From: Bdellovibrionales bacterium
Lineage (GTDB): Bacteria > Bdellovibrionota > UBA2428
Length of the DNA: 63,465 nt
Direction: 5' to 3'
Assembly: GCA_018266335.1 (NCBI GenBank)
Contig: JAFEAR010000171.1
Location: 1 to 63,465 of the forward strand
Both the position numbers and the translations under genes were made by a program. Each line of letters opens with the position of its first letter. Within the stretch, counting starts at the first letter, position 1. Shown one piece after another: positions 53,172-61,888 of this stretch. The notes under the pieces are model-generated. The model did no database searches. It was not told the origin of the DNA and saw nothing but the letters and a program-made list of their open reading frames with translations.

Positions 53172-53326
53172 AGCCTCCAGGCGATAAACCCCACGAAGCT
53201 AAATGGCAACACGACAAAACCACTCCCAATAAAGAGCATTTTGGGCGTAAAGGACTGCGACACGCCGCAAGTAGCGCAGGCCCAGGCGCTGCGCTCAAAA
53301 AGATGGAAAAGGGAGCTCAGCGCCAT
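53144..53326 (-). CDS. 60-residue membrane protein of the oxidase operon
   Basis: A small protein with a Cys-x-x-Cys pair (WACATCGVSQ), one membrane helix (MLFIGSGFVVLPFSFVGFIAW) and a basic C-terminal tail. It overlaps the subunit IV gene by 10 bases upstream and the ABC ATPase gene by 28 bases downstream, so it is embedded in a translationally coupled series. Short CxxC membrane proteins are found in oxidase clusters of related bacteria and could take part in metal insertion; this is inference. No named family is recognised. Confidence 0.62.
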   Translation of the reverse strand: MALSSLFHLFERSAWACATCGVSQSFTPKMLFIGSGFVVLPFSFVGFIAWRLWKDSKASK

Positions 53327-53880
53327 TCGTCAGCCGCATTGCCACCGGCCGCGGGAGCCGTGGGGGCGGGAGCAGCCGGAGCAGCAGCCGGCGCGCCCGC
53401 AGGAGGAGCCGCTTCGTGCGCTTCAGCCTTGGCTGCGCTGCCTTCGCCAGCAGCTGCGCCAGCCTCTTTAAACTCGCTCTTAGCTTCTTCGGCATGCTCG
53501 GCTTGAGCTTCTGCGTGCTCGGCCTCCTCACTCTCATGTTCCGAAACTGGGAACACCCGCGGATGAACCGGCAAGTACTCGCTCGCTTGCCGATGATGTT
53601 CGGCGTCGGGCATCAGTACGGCCGCATAAACAAACATAAAGATGGGCAGCAAAGCGACAATACGCAACCACTTTGTCTCGTGATTCAAGTGCATGTAGTA
53701 GTAGCCGACCATGCCGGCCTTCATGCTCGCAAGTAAACAGATGATCACATCGCGAACAATCTTGTGGCCGGGCAAAAAGGTGGCGCCCACCTCGAGGATC
53801 GTAATCACGAAGAGCGCGAAGAAGACCTTGAAGTAGAGACGAACTTTTTCCGAGGGGGACTGGTGTGCCGTTGCGCTCAT
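53317..53880 (-). CDS. Cytochrome c oxidase subunit IV
   Basis: A 187-residue protein. The N-terminal 90 residues hold three membrane helices of the prokaryotic COX4 type (YFKVFFALFVITILEVGATF, DVIICLLASMKAGMVGYYYMHL, IVALLPIFMFVYAAVL), with the hallmark SMKAGMVGYYYMHL. An Ala/Glu/Pro-rich tail of about 85 residues extends into the aqueous phase, which is not part of the usual domain and is probably disordered. It starts 19 bases after subunit III. Confidence 0.84.
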   Translation of the reverse strand: MSATAHQSPSEKVRLYFKVFFALFVITILEVGATFLPGHKIVRDVIICLLASMKAGMVGYYYMHLNHETKWLRIVALLPIFMFVYAAVLMPDAEHHRQASEYLPVHPRVFPVSEHESEEAEHAEAQAEHAEEAKSEFKEAGAAAGEGSAAKAEAHEAAPPAGAPAAAPAAPAPTAPAAGGNAADEWR

Positions 53881-53899
53881 GAATCAAATCCTTCCGGGC

Positions 53900-54526
53900 T
53901 CAGATCAAGTAAATCAGGGTGAAAACGAGAATCCACACTAAGTCGACGAAGTGCCAGAAGAGGCCGCAAATTTCGACCTCGTTCACGTTACCGTTGTCGT
54001 ACTTACCGAGCGCCGTGCGCGCCGCAATAATGAGCAAATACACCACGCCCGAGAAAACGTGGAAGCCGTGGAATCCGGTGATGATGAAGAAGCTCGACGC
54101 AAATTGCGGAGGGCCGTGCAGGAAGTTCGCGAAGGTCATGCCCGAGTGATGTGCCAGGTGCGTGTATTCGTAAGCCTGAATGCTCAAGAAGATCGCGCCG
54201 CCCAGGGCCGTGAGGAGCAAGTAACGCAGCATTTTTTTAGAATTCCGCTGCTCGCCTTCGTTTTGCGCCAGCACCATCGTCACCGAGCTACAGATAAGGA
54301 GGAAGGTGGCGATCGAAGAAAGAGCAATGCCCAGGTAGTGCGAGGGCACCGGCCAATCGGGCATCTTGGAACGCAGAATGCCGTAACCGAGCAAGAAGCC
54401 CGAGAAGGTAAATGCGTCCGTCACCAGGAAGAACCACATGCCCACCTTGCCGTGGGTAGCGCCTCCGAAAATGTCGGGTTTGCGACGAACAGATGTTACG
54501 GGTGCAGGGTGCGCGGTATCAGACAT
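53900..54526 (-). CDS. coxC: Haem-copper oxidase subunit III (copy 1)
   Basis: A 208-residue integral membrane protein with five helices of the short (caa3/bacterial) subunit III type. Motifs include KVGMWFFLVTDAFTFSGFLLGY, FHGFHVFSGVVYLLI with the conserved His residues, and NEVEICGLFWHFVDLVWI with the Glu. It begins the leftward operon opposite DUF420. A second, weaker subunit III lies at 59702-60274, so this copy, with better conserved motifs, is the likely structural subunit. Confidence 0.9.
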   Translation of the reverse strand: MSDTAHPAPVTSVRRKPDIFGGATHGKVGMWFFLVTDAFTFSGFLLGYGILRSKMPDWPVPSHYLGIALSSIATFLLICSSVTMVLAQNEGEQRNSKKMLRYLLLTALGGAIFLSIQAYEYTHLAHHSGMTFANFLHGPPQFASSFFIITGFHGFHVFSGVVYLLIIAARTALGKYDNGNVNEVEICGLFWHFVDLVWILVFTLIYLI

Positions 54527-54580
54527 TCCTTAAGACACTAAATCCATTTACAAAGTTCATCAATAGGACTTGAGCTCGAT

Positions 54581-55051
54581 GTGCGACCGTACTACCTCCG
54601 AACAGACATGGATGGGCTTCCCGTAACTTCAATCCTTCCGGCGATCAATGCCGTCCTCAATGGCCTTGCGGCCGTGCTGCTCCTTATAGGTTTTATTCTC
54701 ATCAAGAATGGACGCCGCGCGGCCCACCGCCGAATTATGCTGGCGGCCTTCGTGGTTTCCGCCGTTTTTTTGGCGGACTACCTTTATTATCACTTCAATT
54801 ATCGTTCGAATCACTTTGCGGGCGAGGGTTTGATTCGTCCCGTCTACTTTACGATGCTCATCTCGCACATTCTGTTGGCAACGCTCATGGTGCCCTTCAT
54901 TCTGCGGCTTCTCTATTTGGGCTACAAAGGTATGGACCAAGCCCACGCTCGTTTAGGCCGTAAGGTTTGGCCCGTTTGGATGTACGTATCGGTCACGGGC
55001 GTTTTGGTCTACTTCATGCTCTACCAATGGTTCCCAGGAGTCCCCTCATGA
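54581..55051 (+). CDS. DUF420-family membrane protein
   Basis: A 156-residue protein with four membrane helices of the DUF420 (YozB-like) family, which commonly neighbours haem A synthase and cytochrome oxidase genes and is related to oxidase assembly. Key segments are AINAVLNGLAAVLLLIGFILIK, AHRRIMLAAFVVSAVFLADYLYYH and VYFTMLISHILLA. GTG 54581 has AGGA upstream (about 54568-54571) and is kept as start; ATG 54608 (MDGLPVTS) is an alternative. It overlaps ctaA by four bases. Confidence 0.83.
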   Translation: MRPYYLRTDMDGLPVTSILPAINAVLNGLAAVLLLIGFILIKNGRRAAHRRIMLAAFVVSAVFLADYLYYHFNYRSNHFAGEGLIRPVYFTMLISHILLATLMVPFILRLLYLGYKGMDQAHARLGRKVWPVWMYVSVTGVLVYFMLYQWFPGVPS

Positions 55052-55968
55052 ATGCTTACAAAAAACTTTCTCTTTCTACGCTCCTGCTAACCATGCTTCT
55101 GGTGATGTTGGGCGGCGTCGTGCACAACACGGGCTCTTCGCTGGCCTGCCCCGACTGGCCCCTGTGCTTTGGCCAAGTGTTCCCCAAAATGGAGGGGCCC
55201 GTAGCCATTGAGCACTCTCACCGCTTGCTGGCCTCGCTCGTAGGATTGCTCGTCATTGGCCTCGTTTTTATGGCGACCCGCATAAAAAATCGCCCGGACC
55301 TGGTGAAGGGCAGCCTGCTGGCCCTCGCGCTGGTTATTTTTCAGGGCGTTCTGGGTGGGACCACGGTGCTCATGCAACTCTCGCCCTACGTTTCGACGGC
55401 CCACCTGGCCACGAGCCAGATTTTTTTGGGCACCCTTCTGTGGCTGAACTTCCGGGCGCGTCTGCCCATTTTGCCGGCGAACGTAACCGTGCCCGATCGG
55501 CAATTGGGCACCTTGCGCGTGGGAGCGGCCCTTCTCTTTTTGCAAATGTTGCTGGGCGCGGCCATTCGCCACGGCGGCGCGGGCGTTGCCTGCGGACTCG
55601 GTTCTGAATCCATGTTCCTTTGCCAAGATCCCCTCACTGCACACGCCACGCTCTGGCCAAGCTTTGGTCAGGGTCAGCTCCACATGCTCCATCGCTTCGG
55701 GGCCATCATGGCGGCCGTGGGCGTTATTGGTTGCAGCATTCCCATGCTGAAGTGGGCCAAGGCCAACGGACACGCCAGCGTGCGGAAGCTTTGCGTGCTC
55801 GGCCACATCCTTTGGACTTTTCAGATGGTGGTCGGAATTCTTACGATTCGGAATTATATTGGGGTCGTGACCACCACCCTTCACCTCACGCTCGCCATGC
55901 TCCTGTGGATCACAATGCTGAGCATTTATTTTACGGCCGCGAGTCCGCGCTGGAGCCGCCAGGCGTGA
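55048..55968 (+). CDS. ctaA: Haem A synthase (COX15/CtaA)
   Basis: A 306-residue, eight-helix membrane enzyme that oxidises haem O to haem A. Both pairs of regulatory Cys are present (CPDWPLC near residue 33, and CGLGSESMFLC near 190). Haem-ligand His residues appear in EHSHRLLASL, VSTAHLATSQ and LHRFGAIMAAV. ATG 55048 follows CAGGAG and overlaps the DUF420 stop; the longer frame to 54967 is spurious. Next gene is ctaB. Confidence 0.92.
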   Translation: MNAYKKLSLSTLLLTMLLVMLGGVVHNTGSSLACPDWPLCFGQVFPKMEGPVAIEHSHRLLASLVGLLVIGLVFMATRIKNRPDLVKGSLLALALVIFQGVLGGTTVLMQLSPYVSTAHLATSQIFLGTLLWLNFRARLPILPANVTVPDRQLGTLRVGAALLFLQMLLGAAIRHGGAGVACGLGSESMFLCQDPLTAHATLWPSFGQGQLHMLHRFGAIMAAVGVIGCSIPMLKWAKANGHASVRKLCVLGHILWTFQMVVGILTIRNYIGVVTTTLHLTLAMLLWITMLSIYFTAASPRWSRQA

Positions 55969-56861
55969 AGCAAATTCTTCGCGACTACCTTTCTCTAGCC
56001 AAGCCCCGCTTGAGCTCGATGGTGGTGATTACGGCCGGCTGCGGACTGCTCCTCGCGAAGAGCACGCGTCTGCCGATGCCCTTTGATTCCGCCGTGGCCG
56101 AGAGCCTCTTCAGCTGGCGCGACGTCCTGATGATGCTCGGCACCTCGGGCATTGTGGCGGCCGCTAACGCGCTCAATTGCGTGCTCGAAAAGGATGTCGA
56201 CGCCCTCATGGAACGCACGCAGGACCGGCCGCTCGTTCAGGGTCGCATTTCGGTCTGGGGTGCCCTCGCATTCAGTCTGATTCTCGCAGTGTGGTCGCTC
56301 TGGGCGCTCTTTGTGGGCGCCAATGCCTTCACTGCTTTCCTAGGTGCCCTCGGCTTTTTGACCTACGTGGGCATCTACACGCCCCTCAAACGCCGCTCCA
56401 TGACGGCCCTCTTTGCGGGCGCCGTTCCGGGCGCCATTCCGCCGATGATGGGCTGGACGGCCGTCACCGGACACGCCGATCTCGGCGCATGGATTTTGTT
56501 TGGCATCCTCTTTTTTTGGCAGCTCCCTCACTTCATCGCTATTTCCATGTACCGGCAATCCGAATACGACGCGGCCGGGCTTAAGACGGTTCCCGGAACT
56601 TTGGGCAAAGCGGCGGCTGGTCAGCAGATGCTCCTCTTCGCCACCCTTCTCGTGGGCGTCAGTCTTTTGCCCTATCCACTCGGCCTCGCCGGTTTGCAGT
56701 ACTTTGTGATGGCACTGATTTTAGGAATCCTCTTCGTTGGTCTGTGCGTTGCTGGAATTCTTGGGATCAAGGATTTAAACTGGCCCCGGGCCGTTTTTCT
56801 GGGTTCGATTGCCTATCTTCCTTTTATATTGGGAGCTTGGGTTACGGAAAAGCTGCATTGA
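55965..56861 (+). CDS. ctaB: Protohaem IX farnesyltransferase (haem O synthase)
   Basis: A 298-residue UbiA-family prenyltransferase that farnesylates haem B to haem O. The two Asp-rich motifs are NALNCVLEKDVDALMERT (first) and the second about YRQSEYDAAGLK; GAVPGAIPPMMGW and NRPL-like RPLVQGRIS follow family pattern. GTG 55965 is the start, its codon overlapping the ctaA stop by three bases, so the two are coupled. Nine hydrophobic helices are visible. Confidence 0.92.
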   Translation: MKQILRDYLSLAKPRLSSMVVITAGCGLLLAKSTRLPMPFDSAVAESLFSWRDVLMMLGTSGIVAAANALNCVLEKDVDALMERTQDRPLVQGRISVWGALAFSLILAVWSLWALFVGANAFTAFLGALGFLTYVGIYTPLKRRSMTALFAGAVPGAIPPMMGWTAVTGHADLGAWILFGILFFWQLPHFIAISMYRQSEYDAAGLKTVPGTLGKAAAGQQMLLFATLLVGVSLLPYPLGLAGLQYFVMALILGILFVGLCVAGILGIKDLNWPRAVFLGSIAYLPFILGAWVTEKLH

Positions 56862-56885
56862 GATGAATCTTCTAAGGAGATGTGG

Positions 56886-57839
56886 ATGAAGTTTTTGACC
56901 AAGAAGTACCTTCTGGCCGCCTGGCTCGGCATGGCCACCGTTGTCGCACTGCAAACACCGGTCGTTCACGCCGCCGGCGAAGCCAAAATGCTGCGCGGAG
57001 AAGTGAAGAGCGAAGAAGAGCTGCTTCACCAACGGAGCAATGGCGAACATCCCGACGTACAAGCCCACGCCGTTCCCGCCAATAAAGGTTCCTGGCTTGA
57101 TAACTATGGTCCGCCCGAGAGTTTTTCCAGCTACGGTCACGAGCTCGACTGGCTCTTTGGTTACACCACCTCGGTGGCCTTCGTTTGCTTCCTGCTCATT
57201 TTCGGCGCGCTCGTTTACTTCGGCATCGTCTACCGCGCGCGTCCGGGACACACCGCTCACTATGACCACGGCACCAGCCGCGGTTCGTGGATTTTCCGCG
57301 GCGTTGTGGTCCTCCTGATCTTCGTTGCCCTTGACGGTGTGCTCCGCGAAAAATCGGCGGACTTCGCCAAGGAAGTACTCTGGAAAACTCCCGATGCCTC
57401 CGAAGCCGTGAAAATCATGGTCATGCCCCAACAGTGGGCCTGGAACTTCCGCTACGCGGGCAAAGATGGCGTGTTCAACACGGCCGACGACATCGTCACC
57501 ATCAACGAAATGAAAATCCCCGCCGGCAAACCCATCCTCATTCAAATCAAATCGAAGGACGTGATTCACGGTTTCTTCGTTCCGAACGCGCGCATTCAAA
57601 TCGACGCAATTCCCGGACAAGTCTCCAAGCTGTGGTTCGACGCCAACAAGCCCGGTCACTACGAGATTGCCTGCTTCCACCTGTGCGGAACGGCCCACTA
57701 CAAGATGAAGGCCTTCCTAGACGTTATGACCGAATCCGATTTCAAACTCTGGCAGGAAGAAAACTCCGCCTGGGCCGCCGCTAAATTTGACCCTGCGGAC
57801 AAAGCCGTCCAGTGGGGCTGGGAATGGGGCATGAACTAA
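56886..57839 (+). CDS. coxB: Cytochrome c oxidase subunit II
   Basis: A 317-residue subunit carrying the CuA centre, with N-terminal signal peptide (YLLAAWLGMATVVALQTPVVHA), two membrane helices (about 97-115 and 140-155) and a periplasmic cupredoxin domain with VMPQQWAWNF and DVIHGFFVPN. The CuA motif reads CFHLCGTAHYKM: both Cys, the His and the Met are there, but the residue between the Cys that is usually Glu is His. ATG 56886 is six bases after AAGGAGA; an ATG two codons earlier is less well placed. No cytochrome c domain is fused. Confidence 0.93.
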   Translation: MKFLTKKYLLAAWLGMATVVALQTPVVHAAGEAKMLRGEVKSEEELLHQRSNGEHPDVQAHAVPANKGSWLDNYGPPESFSSYGHELDWLFGYTTSVAFVCFLLIFGALVYFGIVYRARPGHTAHYDHGTSRGSWIFRGVVVLLIFVALDGVLREKSADFAKEVLWKTPDASEAVKIMVMPQQWAWNFRYAGKDGVFNTADDIVTINEMKIPAGKPILIQIKSKDVIHGFFVPNARIQIDAIPGQVSKLWFDANKPGHYEIACFHLCGTAHYKMKAFLDVMTESDFKLWQEENSAWAAAKFDPADKAVQWGWEWGMN

Positions 57840-57898
57840 GTGATTCGCTCGCGAATCATTGTCGTTGGATCAAGCACTGCTGAAGGATCAAAAAAATT

Positions 57899-59686
57899 AT
57901 GACAACCATGGACCACGGTCACGATAGCCACAACATGAACGATCCGCTGGAAGACCAGCATATCCATCCGGATCCGACTTCCTTCGTTGGGAAGTACATT
58001 TTCTCGTACGACCACAAGGTCATCGCCAAACAGTTCATGTGGTTTGGTTTGTTCTGGGGCTGCGTGGGTGGATTGATGTCCATGCTCATTCGCTGGACCC
58101 TCGCCTTCCCCGGCCACCCGGTGCCCCTCATCGGTAGCTTCCTTTTTCCGTACACGAACGGCGTGATTCCTCCGGACTCCTACAGCACGCTCTTCACCAT
58201 GCACGGCACGATCATGATCTTCTTTGCCGTCACGCCCATCTTGATTGGTACGCTCGGTAACTTGCTCATCCCCCTGATGATCGGCGCCCGCGACATGATC
58301 TTCCCCTGGCTCAACATGGCTTCCTTCTGGGTTTCGTTCTTGGGTGGTGTGGTGATGTTTGCTTCGCTCTTCGTGCCTCTCGGCGCTTCGGCGGTGGGCT
58401 GGACTTCCTACCCCAGCCTCGCTAGCTCGCCGTGGTCGCCCGGCATGGGCCACACGCTGTGGATTATTTCCATCTTCCTCATGGGCACTTCGTCCATCAT
58501 GGGTGCCATCAACTACATCACCACCGTGATTCGTTTGCGCGCGCCGGGCATGGGCTGGTTCGACATGCCGCTCACCATTTGGGGTCTGTGGCTTACGTCC
58601 ATCCTTAACGCGCTCTTCTTGCCGGTGCTTTCGGCCGGCTTGCTGCTGCTCCTCATTGACCGCGTTTTCGGTACGAACTTCTTCGTATCCGCCGCGATCT
58701 CTGAGTCCGGCACGCAGGGCGACCCGATTCTGTACCAACACTTGTTCTGGATCTTCGGTCACCCCGAAGTGTACATCGTCATTCTGCCCGCATGGGGTGT
58801 GGTTTCGGACCTGCTCTCGTTCTTCGCCCGTAAGCCTGCTTTCGGCGCCAAGAGCACGGCCCTCTCCATGACGGCCATCACCATCCTCAGCACCATCGTG
58901 TACGGCCACCACATGTTCACCACGGGCCTTTCGCCCCTGCTGACCTCGGCCTTCATGACGCTCACCCTTTTGATCTCCATTCCCTCGGGTATCTTCTTCC
59001 TGAACTGGCTCGGCACGCTCTGGAAGGGATCCATCCAAATGACGAGCCCCATGCTCTTCAGCTTGGGCCTCGTGTTCACCTTCAGTTTGGGCGGTCTTAC
59101 GGGTCTGCACCTGGCGGCCGTGTCCACGGACATGCTGCTGCACAATAGCTACTTCGTGGTGGGCCACTTCCACCTGACGATGGCCGCTTCGGCGCTTCTG
59201 GGCGCCTTTGCCGGCATTTACTTCTGGTTCCCCAAAATGTTCGGCCGCATGATGGACGAGTGCCTGGCCAAATGGCATTTCTGGCTGAGCTTCGTGCCCA
59301 TCGTCGTTATTTTCGTGACCATGATGATTCTGGGTTACGCCGGCATGCACCGCCGTATTTACAACCCTTCCGAGTACAACTACCTGCAACACCTGCTCGG
59401 CATGAACCGCCTGGTTTCGATCTCGGCCTTCATCGTGGGTTCGGCGCAATTCATTTTCTTCTACAACCTAATCAAGTCCATGCGGAGCGGAGCGATCGCT
59501 TCGTCGAACCCGTGGAACGTGGGCACGCTGGAGTGGACCGTTCCCTCGCCCCCGCCGCACCACAACTTCGACGTTATTCCCGTGGTCGTAAACGGCCCGC
59601 ACGAATACTCGAACCCCAAAGTGAAGGGCAAAGATTGGCTTTCGCAAACGGAATTCGTTGAAGGAGTCAGCAAGCACGTTCACTAA
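57899..59686 (+). CDS. coxA: Cytochrome c oxidase subunit I
   Basis: Catalytic subunit of an aa3-type haem-copper oxidase that reduces O2 to water, 595 residues with twelve or more helices. The His-Tyr crosslink motif HPEVYIVILPAWGV, copper ligands in HHMFTTGL, and haem His in FTMHGTIMIFF and HFHLTM are all present, placing it in the A family. Glu at the D-channel end is not resolved by eye. ATG 57899 follows GAAGGA by 12 bases. Confidence 0.96.
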   Translation: MTTMDHGHDSHNMNDPLEDQHIHPDPTSFVGKYIFSYDHKVIAKQFMWFGLFWGCVGGLMSMLIRWTLAFPGHPVPLIGSFLFPYTNGVIPPDSYSTLFTMHGTIMIFFAVTPILIGTLGNLLIPLMIGARDMIFPWLNMASFWVSFLGGVVMFASLFVPLGASAVGWTSYPSLASSPWSPGMGHTLWIISIFLMGTSSIMGAINYITTVIRLRAPGMGWFDMPLTIWGLWLTSILNALFLPVLSAGLLLLLIDRVFGTNFFVSAAISESGTQGDPILYQHLFWIFGHPEVYIVILPAWGVVSDLLSFFARKPAFGAKSTALSMTAITILSTIVYGHHMFTTGLSPLLTSAFMTLTLLISIPSGIFFLNWLGTLWKGSIQMTSPMLFSLGLVFTFSLGGLTGLHLAAVSTDMLLHNSYFVVGHFHLTMAASALLGAFAGIYFWFPKMFGRMMDECLAKWHFWLSFVPIVVIFVTMMILGYAGMHRRIYNPSEYNYLQHLLGMNRLVSISAFIVGSAQFIFFYNLIKSMRSGAIASSNPWNVGTLEWTVPSPPPHHNFDVIPVVVNGPHEYSNPKVKGKDWLSQTEFVEGVSKHVH

Positions 59687-59701
59687 CGGCTGAAACTAAG
59701 A

Positions 59702-60274
59702 ATGAAAATGGCACCCAACGCTTCCCACTCTCCGCTTACGAACCGGCAGCTCGGTTTTTTAGTGGCGCTCGCCTCGTGGGGCATGCTGTTTGGCACCTTC
59801 ATTCTTAGTTTTTTGCTGTACCGTGCACGCTTGCCGGTTTGGCCGCCCGTGGGGGTGGAGACCATTCCGCCCCTCATGCCCACGCTTGCCACCGGCATGC
59901 TGCTGGCTTCGAGTTTCTTTATTCACTCCGCCTACCGCCAACTCGTGAGCGCCGATCGCAGCGAGTTTCGCCGTTATTGGGGCATTGGCACCTTCTTGGG
60001 TCTCTTGTTTTTGATTCTTCAGGCCGGCACCTGGAACCACATGCTGCGTTTGGGCATGGGCATTCGCTCAAATTTTTTCGCGTCCATCTACTACACGCTC
60101 ACCGGATTGCATGCACTGCACGTGCTCACGGGCCTCGGTTTTTTAGCGTGGGTCTGGCTCAAATCCGACCGTTACTCGCAAAAGAATTATTCCGTTCCCC
60201 AGCTCTCGGGCTGGTTCTGGCATTTCATGGACGCCATTTGGATCGTCCTCTTCGTTCTTCTGGTGGTGATATGA
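59702..60274 (+). CDS. Haem-copper oxidase subunit III-like protein (copy 2)
   Basis: A 190-residue, five-helix protein of the subunit III family. It shares HALHVLTGLGFLAWVW and SGWFWHFMDAIWIVLFVLL with copy 1 but the first helix lacks the AFTFSGF/E-type residues and the N-terminus is short. It follows coxA after 15 bases. It could be a second assembly partner or belong to a different oxidase; only coxA is present here. ATG 59702 has no strong ribosome-binding site. Confidence 0.85.
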   Translation: MKMAPNASHSPLTNRQLGFLVALASWGMLFGTFILSFLLYRARLPVWPPVGVETIPPLMPTLATGMLLASSFFIHSAYRQLVSADRSEFRRYWGIGTFLGLLFLILQAGTWNHMLRLGMGIRSNFFASIYYTLTGLHALHVLTGLGFLAWVWLKSDRYSQKNYSVPQLSGWFWHFMDAIWIVLFVLLVVI

Positions 60275-60302
60275 CCTTCGTCTTCGAAAGGATTTTCGCT
60301 TC

Positions 60303-61241
60303 ATGACTCAACCGAAACTCAGCAAACTTTTCTCCGGTATCTTCGCGGTCGCCACCATTGCGACGCTCTCGGGCTGCATGTCGCAGACCTTCGATACGCC
60401 GCAAAAGCTGGGCGGAAAGTGGGTTTCCTCGAAAACCCTCAACCTAGGTCACGACACCTACATGAACTACTGCATGCAGTGTCACGGCATTTCGGGCGAG
60501 GGCAACGGCCCGGCGTCCATCGGCCTAAATCCGCAGCCGCGTAACTTCACGCAGGGAATCTATAAATTTGCTTCGGTAACGAGCGGCGAATTGCCCCTCG
60601 ACGAAGATCTCAAACACGTCATTCGCAACGGTCTGCGCGGCACGCCCATGCTGCCGTGGGATATTTCTGACGAACGCCTAGAAGCCGTCGTGCAGTACAT
60701 CAAAACCTTCTCGCCCGTTTGGAAAACCCAAACGGCCGGCACGCCGCAAAAGCTAACGCCCGACCCCTTCGGCGCCGAGCGCGCCTCGGAGGCCATTGCG
60801 CTCGGAAAGAAGGTCTATCACGGCATGGCCCAGTGCTACACTTGCCACCCGACCTACGCTTCGCTCAAAGAGATCTCCGCTTACTCCAAGGAGATGACCG
60901 GCAACGAAGTGAGCTCCATTCGTGAGAACCCCGAGCTGTCCGTGCTGCAAGATTCTAGCTACGGCCACAAGTTCATGCCGCCCGACTACACCAAGATCGA
61001 CATCAAAACTGGTGGCGACATTGCTTCGCTCTACAAGGTGCTCGGCACCGGCGTGGGCGGCACCTCTATGCCCGCGTGGAAGAACATGCTCTCGCCGAGT
61101 GGCAACGAGGAAGAGTCCGAGAAACGTCTGTGGGCTCTGGCCTACTACGTAAACAGCCTGCACAAATTGAAGTACGACTTTGAAGCCCGCAAGGCTTTCT
61201 TCGCCGAGCTCAACGCGCAGCGCGCCGGCGACCATAAGTGA
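60303..61241 (+). CDS. Dihaem cytochrome c lipoprotein
   Basis: A 312-residue lipoprotein (lipobox LSGC, Cys23). Two haem c attachment sites are CMQCH (about 57-61) and CYTCH (about 178-182), with Met ligands likely in RGTPMLPW and GTSMPAW. Two cytochrome c domains are in series. Position between the oxidase and SCO suggests that it donates electrons to CuA in place of a subunit II-fused cytochrome, as inference. Confidence 0.88.
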   Translation: MTQPKLSKLFSGIFAVATIATLSGCMSQTFDTPQKLGGKWVSSKTLNLGHDTYMNYCMQCHGISGEGNGPASIGLNPQPRNFTQGIYKFASVTSGELPLDEDLKHVIRNGLRGTPMLPWDISDERLEAVVQYIKTFSPVWKTQTAGTPQKLTPDPFGAERASEAIALGKKVYHGMAQCYTCHPTYASLKEISAYSKEMTGNEVSSIRENPELSVLQDSSYGHKFMPPDYTKIDIKTGGDIASLYKVLGTGVGGTSMPAWKNMLSPSGNEEESEKRLWALAYYVNSLHKLKYDFEARKAFFAELNAQRAGDHK

Positions 61242-61242
61242 T

Positions 61243-61875
61243 ATGAGCCCTAGCCGCTTCTTCGGATCCCGCTATTTTTGGGGATTGTTCGTAGCGGCGG
61301 CTTTTGTGGTTCCCCTTTATCGCTCCTTCACGCGCAAGCAGCTGGTGCCGCCACCGGTGCTTGGCCGCATGACGCCCTTTGAGCTCACCGACCAAAGTGG
61401 CGAGGTCTTTCGCAGCGATTACGTGAGTGGCATCGTAGCCGTCTTTGCCTTTGTCGACACCCAATGCCAAGCCTGCCAACCCACTTACGAGCGCCTCTTT
61501 CGCATCGTAAAAAGCCTTAAGGGCGCGGGCCCCACGGTGCGCCTGGTGTCGATCTCGGTGGAGCCGGAGCGCGACACCCCCGAGGTTCTGGCGGCCTTCG
61601 CCAAGCCTTACCATGTGGGCATTCGCTCCTGGACCTTCGTGACCGGTAAGCGCACCGACATTCAAAGCCTCGTCACCCAGAACATGAAGCTGAGCCCGGC
61701 TTCGCTGGCGGACTTAGCGGCACGCGGCACCCTCGTGGTGGTTGACCAGGCCGGACAAATCCGCCGCATCGAAACCAACTTGGACGAGGCAAGCTTGAAC
61801 GTCGTTATTCGCGACATCGCCATCTTAATCAATACGAACCCACCCGCCCCCGTACGGCCCGTTCCGGCCGCGTGA
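61243..61875 (+). CDS. SCO1/SenC-like thioredoxin-fold protein with altered metal motif
   Basis: A 210-residue membrane-anchored protein with one N-terminal helix (FWGLFVAAAFVVPLY). The fold reads FELTDQSGEVFRSDYV, VAVFAFVDTQC..., LVSISVEPERDTPEVL as in SCO copper chaperones that load CuA. However the usual CxxxC is CQAC (CxxC), and the distal His of SCO proteins is not seen. It starts two bases after the cytochrome stop; the longer frame to 61180 is spurious. Possibly a thiol-disulfide partner rather than a copper carrier. Confidence 0.78.
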   Translation: MSPSRFFGSRYFWGLFVAAAFVVPLYRSFTRKQLVPPPVLGRMTPFELTDQSGEVFRSDYVSGIVAVFAFVDTQCQACQPTYERLFRIVKSLKGAGPTVRLVSISVEPERDTPEVLAAFAKPYHVGIRSWTFVTGKRTDIQSLVTQNMKLSPASLADLAARGTLVVVDQAGQIRRIETNLDEASLNVVIRDIAILINTNPPAPVRPVPAA

Positions 61876-61888
61876 CACAAAACACAAA

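Noticed and set aside
57836..59449. 537-residue open frame on the minus strand opposite coxA
   Set aside because: It is a mirror of the coxA codon pattern, rich in His, Arg and Glu with no motif, and coxA is unambiguous. The same holds for the frame at 56775-57698 opposite coxB.
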